61,241 bases of DNA from Saprospiraceae bacterium (GTDB lineage Bacteria > Bacteroidota > Bacteroidia > Chitinophagales > Saprospiraceae), in the NCBI GenBank assembly GCA_020630775.1, contig JAHDIN010000017.1, positions 1-61,241 of the forward strand, written 5' to 3'. The notes under the pieces were generated by a model that was not told the origin of the DNA, did not search any database, and saw nothing but the letters and a program-made list of their open reading frames with translations. Every line of letters begins with the position of its first letter. Within the stretch, counting starts at the first letter, position 1. This document shows, piece after piece, positions 29,150 through 38,354 of this stretch. A program made the position numbers and the translations under genes.

Positions 29150-32100
29150 TTATTGAACACCTAAAGCTCTTAGTGTTTCAAGATCTAATTGACCTACAGG
29201 AAGACCATTGTCTTTCTGGAATTTAACTAATGCAGCTTTTGAAGAAGCTCCCCAAACGCCATCAGCACCAGCAGATCCAATATTGTATCCTCTGTCAAGT
29301 AATGTTTGCTGAATTCTTCTATATAAAGAAGGCGTAATATCTACAGGACAAACAACTGGCTTCCACTCAGTGAATCCACCTGGCTTAACCAATCTTCTCT
29401 TAGTGATAGTCTTGTATTGAGCAGGTACATCAGTTGATCTAGTTGTCGCAGCAGCTGTTCTTTTGTATGTTCTGTTTTCATACTTAGCTTCTACTGGAGT
29501 TGCCTCCGTAGTTGCATCGTTAGCAACTTTCTTGTACGTTCTAGTAACGTACTGAGGATCACCAGTGATATTTTCAGAAGTTGCATCATTAGCTAATTTC
29601 TGCATGTTTACATTAGTATACTGAGCAGGAATCGGCGTAGACTGCGTAGTTGCATCGTTCGCTAACTTCTGGTATGTTCTTGTTGTGTATTGAGGCTCAC
29701 CAGTTACTTCTTCGTGAGAAGCGTCAGAAACTAATCTTTGGAAGCTTCTTGAACCGTAAGACTTGCAATCACCATCGTTAGTTCCTCCAGTAGCAACTAA
29801 TTCAGTTCTTCTGTTTTGTCTTCTACCTTCAGCTGTACCGTTGTCAGCAATTGGTTGAGACTCACCTCTACCTTCATATCTTAATAATGAAGCATCAACA
29901 CCTTCAGCTACTAATGCATCGTAAACAGCTTTTGCTCTATTTCTAGATAAAGTTCTGTTAGAAGCATCGTCACCTTGGCTATCTGTGTGACCTACGATAG
30001 TTACAACTGAACCACCTGAAGTGATTACACCAGCAACTCTTCTGATCTCAGCAGAAGAACCAGCAGATAATACAGCAGATCCAGAGTTAAATTTAACATC
30101 TAATCTAGTTGTACTTGAACCACCTGGGCAGTACTCTTCATAAGTTGCATCAGCAACTAATTTCTGAGAAGTAATAGTTGTGTATTGAGGATCTCCAGTC
30201 ATGATTTCATGAGACGCATCGTTTACTAATTTCTGAGAAGTAATAGTTGTGTACTGAGCAGCTCCATATACAGGCTCTGCATAAGCATCATTAGCTAACT
30301 TCTGAGAAGTAATCGTTGTATATCTAGCATCACCAGTTAATACTTCATGAGAAGCATCAGATGCTAACACTTGGTAAGTTCTGCTACCAAACTGATCATC
30401 ACCTCTTACATTTTCAGCAGCAGCAGCAGTAGCTACTTTTCTGAAAGTTCTTGTTGTGTACTCAGCAGGAATCTCAACAACTTCAGTAGTTGCTGGAGAA
30501 ACTAGTTTTTGATAAGTTCTAGTTTCATATCTAGCAGGAACAGTTACTGACTCAGTAGTCGCAGGCGTAACTAATTTTCTGTATGTAATGGTCTCATATT
30601 GAGCAGGTACTTCTACAGCTTCAACAGATGCAGGCGTAACTAATTTTCTGTAAGTTCTAGTCGTATACTCAGGCTCAACACTGATTGACTCAGTTGATGC
30701 AGGAGTAGCTAATTTTTGGTAAGATCTTGTTGTATACTCCGGCTCTACATTTGTAGACTCAACAGAAGCAGGCGTAACCAACTTTCTGTATGTTCTTGTA
30801 GTGTATTCAGCAGGAACATCTACTTTCTCAACTGTAGCAGGCGTAACTAATTTTCTCCAAGTTCTTGTACCATATTTTGCAGGTACTTCAACAGCTTCAA
30901 CTGTAGCAGGCGTAACTAACTTTCTCATTGAGATAGTTGTATACTCAGCAGGAACTTCTACAACTTCAGTAGTTGCATCAGAAACTAACTTCTGATAAGT
31001 TCTTGTTGTATAAACAGCTTCTACATTGTTAGCAGTTGTAGAAGCAGCATTTCTTAATTTCTTGTAAGATACTGTTTCGTACTCAGCAGGAACTTCTACA
31101 ACTTCAGTAGTCGCGTCAGAAACTAATTTCTGGTAAGTTCTAGTTTGGTATTGAGCAGGTATTTCTATCGTTTTAATACAATCATCACCACTTTCAGTCC
31201 AACCTTCATCACAACCAACTCTTACTTGCTTAGTCACGTTTCTGTATTGTGCAGGTGTTTCAACTAAACACCATACTAAACAATCATCAGGATCTGCAGA
31301 TAAACAGTTTTTATCAGCTTTTTTCTTTTCCCACTTAGAAGAAGCAGCAGCTACTTCAATTTGCTCAGTCATTGTTTCATACTTAGCAGGTCTTTTCTCT
31401 AATCTAGACGTTGCTTCAGAAACAAGCACCTCTTCAGTTACTGTTTCATATTGAGCAGGAATAACTCTGATAGTTGTATAAGCAGCTCTTTTTAATTTCT
31501 CTTCAGTTACAGTTTCGTATTCTGCAGGAACAGCAGATAAAGTAGTGTAAGCATCCTTTGAAAGGATTTCTTCAGTCACAGTTTCAAATTGAGCTGGGAT
31601 TACTCTAATGGTAGAGTAAGCATCTTTATTTAAAACCTCTTGAGTAACTGTCTCATAAGTAGCAGGAACTTCTCTTAAAGTAGTATAAGAATCTTTCTCT
31701 AATACTTCTTCAGTCATAGTTTCATATACCGCTTTAACTGGTCTCAATGTAGAGTAAGCATCTTTCTTCAATACTTCTTCTGTTACAGTTTCATAAGTAG
31801 CAGGTACTGCTCTTAAAGTTGTGTAACCATCTTTCTTTAATACTTCTTCAGTTACTGTTTCGTATTGAGCAGGAACAACTCTTAAAGTAGAGTAGCCATC
31901 TTTTTTCAATACTTCCTCAGATACAGTTTCATAAGTAGCAGGTACTGCTCTTAAAGTTGTATATGCAGGCTTAACTAATTTTTCTTCAGTTACTGTTTCG
32001 TAAACTGCAGGAACTTCTCTTAGTTCGTCATATGCTTCTTGTACTAATACCTCTTCAGTTACAGTTTCAAATTGAGCAGGAACAACTCTAATAGTTGTGT

Positions 32101-33361
32101 AAGCATCTTTAACCATTACTTCTTGAGATACAGTTTCGAAAGTAGCAGGAGTGATTCTTACTGAAGAACTTCCTTCTGACTTAAGAATTTGCTCTGTTTC
32201 AGTACTGAATGTAGCAGGTGAAATAGTCACTGTAGACTCACCTTCACTAGCAAGAACTTCAGTAGAAACAGTTTCGAATTGAGCAGGTACAGTTCTGTAG
32301 TTGATGATGTCATCTGGTCCGCCTTGAGCAGCACCTTCAGTAGCACCTCCACCAACTTGAACTAATTCTACTCTTCTATTTTGTCTTCTTCCGTCTGCAG
32401 AAGTATTATCTGCAATTGGAGAAGCTTCACCTCTACCTTCATAGCTGATATTTCCAGCATCGCAACCAGCAGCAACTAATACGTCGTAAACTGCTTTTGC
32501 TCTATTTCTTGATAAAGTTAGATTTGATTGGTCGTTACCTTGGCTATCTGTATGACCTACAATTTTGTAAGTATTACCATCGCCACATACGCTGTTTGCA
32601 AGATTTGTTAACTCACTTACTGAACTAGAAGTTAATACTGCTGATCCAGATTGAAAATTAACATTTTTCAATGTTGTTGCATTTCTGCCATAACTAACAC
32701 CACCGTGCGTATTTGCAATTACTTGAGAAGAAACAGTTTCAAATGTTGCAGGGGAGATTCTAACATCTGAAGATCCTTCACTAGCTAATACTTCTGAAGA
32801 AACAGTTTCAAATGATGCTGGTGTAATTCTTACTTCAGATGTACCATCATTAATCATTACTTGCTCAGTTACTGTTTCAAATTGAGCTGGTGTAATTCTT
32901 ACACTAGATGTTCCATCAGATTTAAGAACTTCCTCAGTCATTGTTTCAAATTGTGCAGGCACAACTGAAAGAGAAGATGCTGCTTCTTTAGCAAGCATTT
33001 CCTGAGTAACAGTCTCAAAAGTGGCTGGGTTAATTGTTACAGTGGAAGCACCATCTGCTTTTAGAATTTCTTCACTAGCATCTTCAAATTGAGCTGGAAT
33101 AGCTCTTAATGCTGTGCTACCTTCTTTAGCTAATACTTCTTCTGAAAGCGTTTCTGTTTCTCCAGCAACGATTTCAACTCTAGTAGTCGCTTCTTTTACA
33201 AGCACTTCTTCAGTAATTGTTTCGTATTGGTCTGGAATCAAACATCTGGCATAACAACCAGGTCCTGAAGGCATGCCTTCAGCTGGGGGTTGCTGTGCTG
33301 ATAAGTTGGAAATCAAACCGAAAACGAAAAGACAAGAAAAAATAAGTCTAACTTTTCTCAT
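29150..33361 (-). CDS. Giant envelope protein: about 44 short repeats, two OmpA domains, peptidoglycan-binding tail
   Basis: 1403 residues with a signal peptide (cleavage near LSAQQ). About 44 copies of a 23-residue repeat are present, typical forms PATYETVTEEVLKKDAYTTL (first half) and PAEYTTRTYQKLVSDATTEV (second half). Eight copies precede an OmpA_C-like domain (about 230-340; GHTDSQGNDQSN, GRRQNRRVELV), about 30 follow, then a second OmpA domain (about 1085-1190), six more copies, and a PG_binding_1 domain (about 1342-1403; RRIQQTLLDRGYNIG, GVWGASSKAALVKFQKDNGL). The three wall-binding modules suggest a cell-wall-anchored fibre or tether. Two Cys-rich inserts interrupt the array near 700. 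A single-gene unit with its own promoter and terminator. Confidence 0.92.
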   Translation of the reverse strand: MRKVRLIFSCLFVFGLISNLSAQQPPAEGMPSGPGCYARCLIPDQYETITEEVLVKEATTRVEIVAGETETLSEEVLAKEGSTALRAIPAQFEDASEEILKADGASTVTINPATFETVTQEMLAKEAASSLSVVPAQFETMTEEVLKSDGTSSVRITPAQFETVTEQVMINDGTSEVRITPASFETVSSEVLASEGSSDVRISPATFETVSSQVIANTHGGVSYGRNATTLKNVNFQSGSAVLTSSSVSELTNLANSVCGDGNTYKIVGHTDSQGNDQSNLTLSRNRAKAVYDVLVAAGCDAGNISYEGRGEASPIADNTSADGRRQNRRVELVQVGGGATEGAAQGGPDDIINYRTVPAQFETVSTEVLASEGESTVTISPATFSTETEQILKSEGSSSVRITPATFETVSQEVMVKDAYTTIRVVPAQFETVTEEVLVQEAYDELREVPAVYETVTEEKLVKPAYTTLRAVPATYETVSEEVLKKDGYSTLRVVPAQYETVTEEVLKKDGYTTLRAVPATYETVTEEVLKKDAYSTLRPVKAVYETMTEEVLEKDSYTTLREVPATYETVTQEVLNKDAYSTIRVIPAQFETVTEEILSKDAYTTLSAVPAEYETVTEEKLKRAAYTTIRVIPAQYETVTEEVLVSEATSRLEKRPAKYETMTEQIEVAAASSKWEKKKADKNCLSADPDDCLVWCLVETPAQYRNVTKQVRVGCDEGWTESGDDCIKTIEIPAQYQTRTYQKLVSDATTEVVEVPAEYETVSYKKLRNAASTTANNVEAVYTTRTYQKLVSDATTEVVEVPAEYTTISMRKLVTPATVEAVEVPAKYGTRTWRKLVTPATVEKVDVPAEYTTRTYRKLVTPASVESTNVEPEYTTRSYQKLATPASTESISVEPEYTTRTYRKLVTPASVEAVEVPAQYETITYRKLVTPATTESVTVPARYETRTYQKLVSPATTEVVEIPAEYTTRTFRKVATAAAAENVRGDDQFGSRTYQVLASDASHEVLTGDARYTTITSQKLANDAYAEPVYGAAQYTTITSQKLVNDASHEIMTGDPQYTTITSQKLVADATYEEYCPGGSSTTRLDVKFNSGSAVLSAGSSAEIRRVAGVITSGGSVVTIVGHTDSQGDDASNRTLSRNRAKAVYDALVAEGVDASLLRYEGRGESQPIADNGTAEGRRQNRRTELVATGGTNDGDCKSYGSRSFQRLVSDASHEEVTGEPQYTTRTYQKLANDATTQSTPIPAQYTNVNMQKLANDATSENITGDPQYVTRTYKKVANDATTEATPVEAKYENRTYKRTAAATTRSTDVPAQYKTITKRRLVKPGGFTEWKPVVCPVDITPSLYRRIQQTLLDRGYNIGSAGADGVWGASSKAALVKFQKDNGLPVGQLDLETLRALGVQ

Positions 33362-33414
33362 TGTTGATTTAGAATTTTATTAAAAATGTCATTAAAGGTT
33401 CTCCTAAGAGGCTG

Positions 33415-33422
33415 CAAAAATA
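33415..33422 (-). promoter_or_regulatory. -7 box TATTTTTG of the repeat-protein gene
   Basis: A full TAnnTTTG match on the minus strand, about 53 bp before the start codon at 33361, with its 5' side touching the end of the neighbouring HD-protein gene. No clear -33 element was seen. Confidence 0.5.
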
Positions 33423-33426
33423 GCCT

Positions 33427-34626
33427 TTATTTAGGATAACATAAATAATGTTTAGTTATATCCTTGATATTTATTAGGGCGTTCAGATATGCTGAAACAC
33501 CTTCGATCTCCCCATCTTTCTTCAAAATCATGATCTCATTGTGACCAGAATCGTACGTTTTATTGGTTTCTTGACCTTGTATCAAGATTTCATCCAGGAT
33601 TTCATCTGAAAATCCATTAACAATTTTAACATTTTGACGCACCTTGCCATATAAGTCACTACCTATAGGCGAATTTTGTAGTACCACACCAAATAATCTT
33701 CGGTGGATCAGGCCTTTTGCTAAATATTGAAGAATTAAATCAGCTGATGTGAGAGAGTCTTTAACAGTGCTGAACACATCTATGTCATCTAATTTAATGA
33801 AACAATCTAACAATGAGTCAAAATTGCTGCCAATATTTAACGTTTTTGAAAGTAGTTGTCTAAGTACATCGTTTTTAAGGCTTAAAGCCCCGCTATGATT
33901 GAGTTTAATGAGTCTTTGGACAAACTTTTTTAACATTTGTTCGGCCACAATAGAATTCTTATGTAAGTACACTTGCCAATACATAATATGGCGCGCTACT
34001 AAGAACTTCTCTATTGAAAAAATGCCTTTTTCTTCAACAACCAGTTGATCATCGACCACATTAAGCATCGAAATAATACGTTTATAGCCTATAACGCCTT
34101 CTGCAACCCCTGAATAATAACTATCTCGAGTGAGATAGTCCATTCTATCCATGTCTAACTGACTGGAAATCAATTGGGTAAGAAACTTTTTATGGTATTT
34201 CCCTTCAAAAATTGATATCGCTAAATCTAACTGACCATTATGTTTTTGATTTAGCCTTCTCATCAAAGCCAATGAGAGTTGTTCATGATGGAGGTCAATA
34301 ATGACTTGCTCCAATGCATGAGAAAAGGGGCCATGTCCAATATCATGTAAAAGAATAGCTAAACAGACGCCTAAATACTCATCATCAGTAATTTTAATCT
34401 CTTTTGCTCTTAATGTTTGTACCGCTGTACATGTTAAGTGCAATGCACCTAAAGCATGGGCAAATCTTGAATGAGTGGCTCCAGGATAAACATAATTTGA
34501 AAGGCCCATTTGAGAAATACGCCTTAATCTCTGAAAAATAGGATCGTCTATAATTGTGTAAATAAGGTCGAAAGGGAAGGATATCAATCCATAAATTGGG
34601 TCATTTATAATTTTTCTTCCACTCAT
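33427..34626 (-). CDS. HD-domain phosphohydrolase (dGTPase/SAMHD1-like)
   Basis: About 399 residues from the preferred ATG at 34626; a TTG at 34650 would add eight residues, but a TACCTTTG box lies between the two. The HD superfamily metal ligands are in YPGATHSRFAHALGALHL (His) and LLHDIGHGPFSHALE (HD), with the further Asp in QLDMDRMDYLTRDSYYSG. Homologues such as YwfO hydrolyse dNTPs or related nucleotides. It diverges from porX with about 70 bp between the two starts. Confidence 0.88.
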   Translation of the reverse strand: MSGRKIINDPIYGLISFPFDLIYTIIDDPIFQRLRRISQMGLSNYVYPGATHSRFAHALGALHLTCTAVQTLRAKEIKITDDEYLGVCLAILLHDIGHGPFSHALEQVIIDLHHEQLSLALMRRLNQKHNGQLDLAISIFEGKYHKKFLTQLISSQLDMDRMDYLTRDSYYSGVAEGVIGYKRIISMLNVVDDQLVVEEKGIFSIEKFLVARHIMYWQVYLHKNSIVAEQMLKKFVQRLIKLNHSGALSLKNDVLRQLLSKTLNIGSNFDSLLDCFIKLDDIDVFSTVKDSLTSADLILQYLAKGLIHRRLFGVVLQNSPIGSDLYGKVRQNVKIVNGFSDEILDEILIQGQETNKTYDSGHNEIMILKKDGEIEGVSAYLNALINIKDITKHYLCYPK

Positions 34627-34694
34627 AGCTGGCAAAGGTAATAGATTCAATATCCAAAGCGTTCGATATCTTTAGTTATTCATTAAAGCTTAAT

Positions 34695-36257
34695 ATGACG
34701 GAAAACACAGTAAAAGGCAAGATTCTTTGGGCGGACGACGAAATAGATCTCCTCAAGCCCCAGTTATTTTTTTTAAAAAAGAAAGGATATGAAGTAATTG
34801 AAGTCACAAATGGTCATGACGCACTGGAAGTCGTTGCTGAGCAGGATGATTTAGATTGTATTTTCTTAGATGAATCGATGCCTGGTATTACTGGTTTGGA
34901 AACCTTAGAAAAAATAAGACAATGGAATACTACAGTCCCCATCGTCATGATCACTAAAAACGAAGCAGAAGATTTGATGGAGCAAGCGATTGGTTCTCAG
35001 ATTAATGATTATCTCATTAAGCCAGTTAACCCTAATCAGATATTACTTTCTTTAAAGAAGCTCATTGAAAACAAAAGGATTGTTAGTGAAAAAACGGCTG
35101 TTGATTATCAAAAGGAATTTCGAACTATAGCAATGGATATTCAAAGTGGGTTGAATGTGCGAGAATGGTTTACTATGTATAAACGACTCATTGGCTGGGA
35201 GTTGAAATTAGACGATTCAGATAACGAACAACTGAAAGGTATTCTTGAGATGCAAAAAAGTGAAGCGAATCTTGAGTTTTCAAAATATGTGAAGCGTCAT
35301 TATAAAGATTGGCTTCAGGATGATAAGTATGTTTTTTCACATAATCTTTTTAAGAAGTATTTGTTTCCTGAATTGGCCAAAGATGAACCTAATGTTGTTA
35401 TTCTTTTTGACAATTTGCGATTTGACCAATGGAAGATTATAGAGTCCTCAATTTCTGAGTTGTTTAGATTGAAAGATGAAAAAGATTTTATGTCTATTTT
35501 ACCGACAGCAACCCAGTATTCAAGGAATGCCATTTTTGCAGGAATGATGCCTTCAGAAATCCAGAAGAACTTTCCTCAATATTGGTTAAATGATAATGAG
35601 AAAGGTGGAAAGAATCAATACGAAAGAGAGCTTTTAGAAAAACAAATCAGTCGCACCTTTAATAGAGATGTAAAATGGGATTACATCAAAGTGCGGAATA
35701 ATCAAGATGCTAAGGAACTACAAGAAAATATCCACAATTGCTTCAACAATGAATTGACTGTCATTGTCTATAATTTTATTGACATGCTTTCTCATGCACG
35801 AACTGAAATGGAAGTTCTCAAAGAATTGGCTTCCGATGAGAAAGCTTATCGATCTTTGACAAAATCATGGTTTGTAAATTCTCCAATTTGGTCAGCGCTC
35901 CAATCTTTAGCAGAGAAACCAATAAAATTATTTGTTACAACGGACCATGGAACTATAAGAGTCAATCAGCCTAGTAAGGTAATTGCTGATCGAGAAACGT
36001 CTACTAACCTGCGTTATAAAGTGGGTAAAAATTTAAGATTCGAAGAAGGTGACGTTTTGGTTGCAGATGATCCACATGCTTTTGGATTGCCTAAGCCTAA
36101 TTTAAGTTCGAGATTCATTTTTGCTATGAAGGATTATTTCTTTTTGTACCCAAATAATTATGTGAAATTTAATCGAATGTATACAGATACATTTCAGCAT
36201 GGAGGGATTTCTATGGAAGAAATGCTCTGTCCTTTCTTAGTGCTTGGTAATAAATAA
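34695..36257 (+). CDS. porX: PorX, T9SS response regulator with PglZ phosphodiesterase domain
   Basis: 520 residues. Receiver domain (1-125) with acidic pair DDE at 14-16, phospho-acceptor Asp59 in IFLDESMPG, Thr/Lys of the switch (MITKN, LIKP). A helical linker leads to an alkaline-phosphatase-fold PglZ domain (about 205-520) with VVILFDNLRFDQW, the nucleophile-region Thr in PTATQYSRN (Thr271), TTDHGT and FQHGG metal ligands. PorX controls T9SS genes and gliding in Bacteroidota, acting with the kinase PorY and an ECF sigma factor in P. gingivalis, and its PglZ domain cleaves oligonucleotide-type phosphodiesters. Only PorX, not PorY, is recognisable here. Confidence 0.95.
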   Translation: MTENTVKGKILWADDEIDLLKPQLFFLKKKGYEVIEVTNGHDALEVVAEQDDLDCIFLDESMPGITGLETLEKIRQWNTTVPIVMITKNEAEDLMEQAIGSQINDYLIKPVNPNQILLSLKKLIENKRIVSEKTAVDYQKEFRTIAMDIQSGLNVREWFTMYKRLIGWELKLDDSDNEQLKGILEMQKSEANLEFSKYVKRHYKDWLQDDKYVFSHNLFKKYLFPELAKDEPNVVILFDNLRFDQWKIIESSISELFRLKDEKDFMSILPTATQYSRNAIFAGMMPSEIQKNFPQYWLNDNEKGGKNQYERELLEKQISRTFNRDVKWDYIKVRNNQDAKELQENIHNCFNNELTVIVYNFIDMLSHARTEMEVLKELASDEKAYRSLTKSWFVNSPIWSALQSLAEKPIKLFVTTDHGTIRVNQPSKVIADRETSTNLRYKVGKNLRFEEGDVLVADDPHAFGLPKPNLSSRFIFAMKDYFFLYPNNYVKFNRMYTDTFQHGGISMEEMLCPFLVLGNK

Positions 36258-36272
36258 GAAATTGCTAGTGAA

Positions 36273-36298
36273 TAAAAAAAAAGGCACGTTATGTGCCT
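36273..36298 (-). terminator. Terminator of the 94-residue membrane-protein gene
   Basis: AGGCAC/GTGCCT forms a 6-bp stem with a 5-base loop. On the minus strand it is followed by nine T, on the plus strand only by GTTTATG, so it mainly serves the minus-strand gene but may also slow transcripts leaving porX. Confidence 0.8.
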
Positions 36299-36350
36299 GT
36301 TTATGAAGTTGGGCTTTGTGTTAATTAATCCCATGTCGAAAGTATGCAAA

Positions 36351-36635
36351 TTAGTTCCAGTCACTTTCTAACTCATTGATCATGTCTTTCATTTCTTCAA
36401 AATTGATATTAGAAATGGCTACTAGTTCAGAAGCTTTTGTCAATAGCCCATATGAAAGGATGATGCACATAGATGTTAGGCCTACAGTAAAGTCAAATAA
36501 AGCAATCGTAAAGGCAATCATTATTGCTAATGCAATTAATTGATTTTTAGTAGGTGCTATATTTTTAAAAGAGATATTAAACTTTCTTTGTGTTGATTCT
36601 ATTTGGATTTCCTGTGATTTTAGAGTCGCGTTCAT
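36351..36635 (-). CDS. Small membrane protein under the CACCC/GGTG promoter
   Basis: 94 residues: a soluble N terminus (1-30), one long or two short hydrophobic helices (about 33-70, LIALAIMIAFTIALFDF and LTSMCIILSYGLL), and an acidic C-terminal helix (NFEEMKDMINELESDWN). No known family. It has its own promoter (box at 36670-36677, operator at 36701-36714) and its own terminator. The shared promoter with the nearby histidine kinase and protease genes suggests it is a target of that two-component system. Confidence 0.65.
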   Translation of the reverse strand: MNATLKSQEIQIESTQRKFNISFKNIAPTKNQLIALAIMIAFTIALFDFTVGLTSMCIILSYGLLTKASELVAISNINFEEMKDMINELESDWN

Positions 36636-36669
36636 TTTAATTGTATTTTGATTAATTGGAATAATAACT

Positions 36670-36714
36670 CAAAGATAAATGTGGGGTTAGCTATTTCTTC
36701 CACCTGAGTGGGTG
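36670..36714 (-). promoter_or_regulatory. Regulated promoter 1: CACCC-N5-GGTG, 23 bp, TATCTTTG
   Basis: On the minus strand the inverted repeat CACCCACTCAGGTG (36714-36701) is followed by exactly 23 bp and then TATCTTTG (36677-36670), a perfect TAnnTTTG box. The start codon of the 94-residue gene is 34 bp further. Operator arms are one helical turn apart and the inner arm sits where the -33 element would be, the position of a class-II activator site. Confidence 0.8.
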
Positions 36715-36764
36715 AATTTAATTGGGGTGTGTGTTTGGGTTAGTTTGCTTGGGGGACAAGGGGG

Positions 36765-36890
36765 CTCGGCTGTCTCGGTAGACTCGTCTAACTCGGAGGA
36801 CTAGGATATCTCGGTTGACTCGACTGGCTAGGCTGGCTAGGCTGACTCGGATATCTCGGATGTCTCGGTTATTTCGGCTGACTCGGAAAA
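36765..36890. repeat. 14 x 9-bp degenerate array CTCGGNNNN
   Basis: Fourteen consecutive units of exactly nine bases begin with CTCGG (variants CTAGG, CTCGT, CTCGA, TTCGG) followed by four variable bases. It lies in the 416-bp gap between two minus-strand genes, with locally higher GC than its surroundings. All six frames I checked contain stops, so it is not an intact coding repeat. Confidence 0.9.
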
Positions 36891-36930
36891 TTTAGTTGAT
36901 AAGACACTTTCCATATCTTGAATGAGTTGG

Positions 36931-36986
36931 ACCTAGAAACCTAGAAACCTAGAAACCTAGAAACCTAGAAACCTAGAAACCTAGAA
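36931..36986. repeat. 8-bp tandem array (ACCTAGAA)n
   Basis: Seven perfect copies of ACCTAGAA. In another phase the unit is AACCTAGA, which matches the AACCGTGA unit at the left end of the window in six of eight positions. It lies about 65 bp past the stop of the protease gene (37052). Together with the CTCGG array it fills much of the 36636-37051 gap. Confidence 0.95.
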
Positions 36987-37051
36987 AAATGAGGCCACCT
37001 CGTGAAAGGCAACCTCCTAAATTAAACTAAATCTATAATGTTGTTAGCGTG

Positions 37052-38266
37052 TTAACAAGAACCGTTAGTTAGAATAATTTGCATTGAAAACTTATTGTCC
37101 TCTCTTGTGATTTCTTGTAAATTGGCATCTGTGTTCACTTCAAAAACTAGTTCCCAATCATTATTAAAATTTATTGTTTCAATATTTTCGATTTGAATGG
37201 CAATTTGACCTTGCCATTGGTCTTGAGAAATATAGGGCATGGTGGCAATTTTCCATTCGTGTAAAAGTATTTGATTGCCTTCGTTATCTTGTAAGTATAG
37301 TTTATTAAAGCCGCATACTTCATTTTCGCTTGCCAAATTACCTGTATTAAACCATGCGGCGGCGAAAGACGGATCCTCCATAGAGTTGCAGTCCTTTATA
37401 AATCCATCGGGATTAACATATAGGAATCTTGGATTCATATCTTCGAACTTTCCTTTAACACCATCAAATCTTGTCAAAGAACTGGCGACATAATTTCTAT
37501 GGTCCTTCATTTCACTTGGATATTTATGCCTTAGGTAATCGACATCAGCTGCGCTTAGGTATTCTAAATTACCTTGCATGGTTGATATGTAATATCTATC
37601 GGCTACATTCCAAAATGGCGTATGGTTCATGCCAAATGCATGTGCCAATTCGTGAAGTAGACCATGTTTTTGCGGATGATTGGAATGTTCATAATCTTCA
37701 AATTGTTGATAGCTATTTGAATTAACCATGACATTGAAGTTGACCGTCCCATTAAAGCTATCCTTGTGATATCTACAGCAACGCATAGCAAAATTTTGGT
37801 TGTTTGGAAGCCCACATCTTTCAGGAAGTGTATCATTTAGATCGACATAATCAATATGGCTTGTTGTTGGGTTTGCAGGGTATAAATCAAAAGGTGATTT
37901 ATGATCAACATCGCCCATTTTTCTTACAAAATTGAGTTCACATCCTTCAATTCTATTGATTTCATATATGGCTTCATCAAGGGCTTGTCCAGAAGTTAAT
38001 GTGCTGGAGAAGTGGTCTCGACAAACATCTAGCACATGGTTATTAGGATGGCTAATGTAATTAAGGCCTACACCATCATGATTTAAATTTCGAACCGAAA
38101 GTAAATACTCTGTACTGGCATCATTTTCACAGATTTCAACTTCTGGTGGCGGAGGAGGAGGTGACATTGTTTCGGTATTGATCACTTCTTCTTTACTGCA
38201 GGAATGAGATATGATTATAATGGATAAACAGAGCAGGACCCAATGCGGGTAATTTATATTAGACAT
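37052..38266 (-). CDS. Metzincin-type zinc metalloprotease lipoprotein
   Basis: 404 residues. A lipoprotein signal (IIIISHSCSKEE, Cys about 23) and a Pro-rich linker (PPPPPP) precede a protease domain with the extended zinc motif HELAHAFGMNH (about 204-214) and a Met-turn candidate STMQGN about 17 residues on. The HExxHxxGxxH plus Met pattern defines metzincins; the subfamily (matrixin-like or M43-like) is uncertain. A beta-rich C-terminal domain follows (about 270-404). Probably attached to the outer membrane and acting on extracellular or envelope protein. Its promoter is one of the four CACCC/GGTG promoters. Confidence 0.82.
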   Translation of the reverse strand: MSNINYPHWVLLCLSIIIISHSCSKEEVINTETMSPPPPPPEVEICENDASTEYLLSVRNLNHDGVGLNYISHPNNHVLDVCRDHFSSTLTSGQALDEAIYEINRIEGCELNFVRKMGDVDHKSPFDLYPANPTTSHIDYVDLNDTLPERCGLPNNQNFAMRCCRYHKDSFNGTVNFNVMVNSNSYQQFEDYEHSNHPQKHGLLHELAHAFGMNHTPFWNVADRYYISTMQGNLEYLSAADVDYLRHKYPSEMKDHRNYVASSLTRFDGVKGKFEDMNPRFLYVNPDGFIKDCNSMEDPSFAAAWFNTGNLASENEVCGFNKLYLQDNEGNQILLHEWKIATMPYISQDQWQGQIAIQIENIETINFNNDWELVFEVNTDANLQEITREDNKFSMQIILTNGSC

Positions 38267-38299
38267 TTCAAATAGATTTAGTGGTTTAATTTAGTAGCA

Positions 38300-38344
38300 C
38301 TAAAGTATCTAAGATGTTCAAAGGACCCTTCACCCTTTCGGGTG
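38300..38344 (-). promoter_or_regulatory. Regulated promoter 2: CACCC-N5-GGTG, 23 bp, TACTTTAG
   Basis: On the minus strand CACCCGAAAGGGTG (38344-38331) is followed by exactly 23 bp and TACTTTAG (38307-38300), a five-of-six match to TAnnTTTG. The start codon of the protease gene is 33 bp further, almost the same leader length as for promoter 1. The site lies just after the response-regulator stop codon, so it can also be mistaken for a hairpin; it lacks a T-run. Confidence 0.78.
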
Positions 38345-38354
38345 GATTTTAGTA

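Noticed and set aside
30801..30995. Plus-strand ORF inside the giant repeat gene
   Set aside because: It is an antisense shadow of the repeat array, kept open by its 69-bp periodicity.
36765..36890. CTCGG array as a CRISPR or a coding repeat
   Set aside because: Units are 9 bp with 4-bp variable parts, far too short for CRISPR, and the frames I read contain stops.
38331..38344. CACCC...GGGTG read as the terminator hairpin of the response-regulator gene
   Set aside because: No T-run follows on either strand, and the same motif with the same 23-bp spacing to a -7 box recurs at three other places, so an operator is the better reading.
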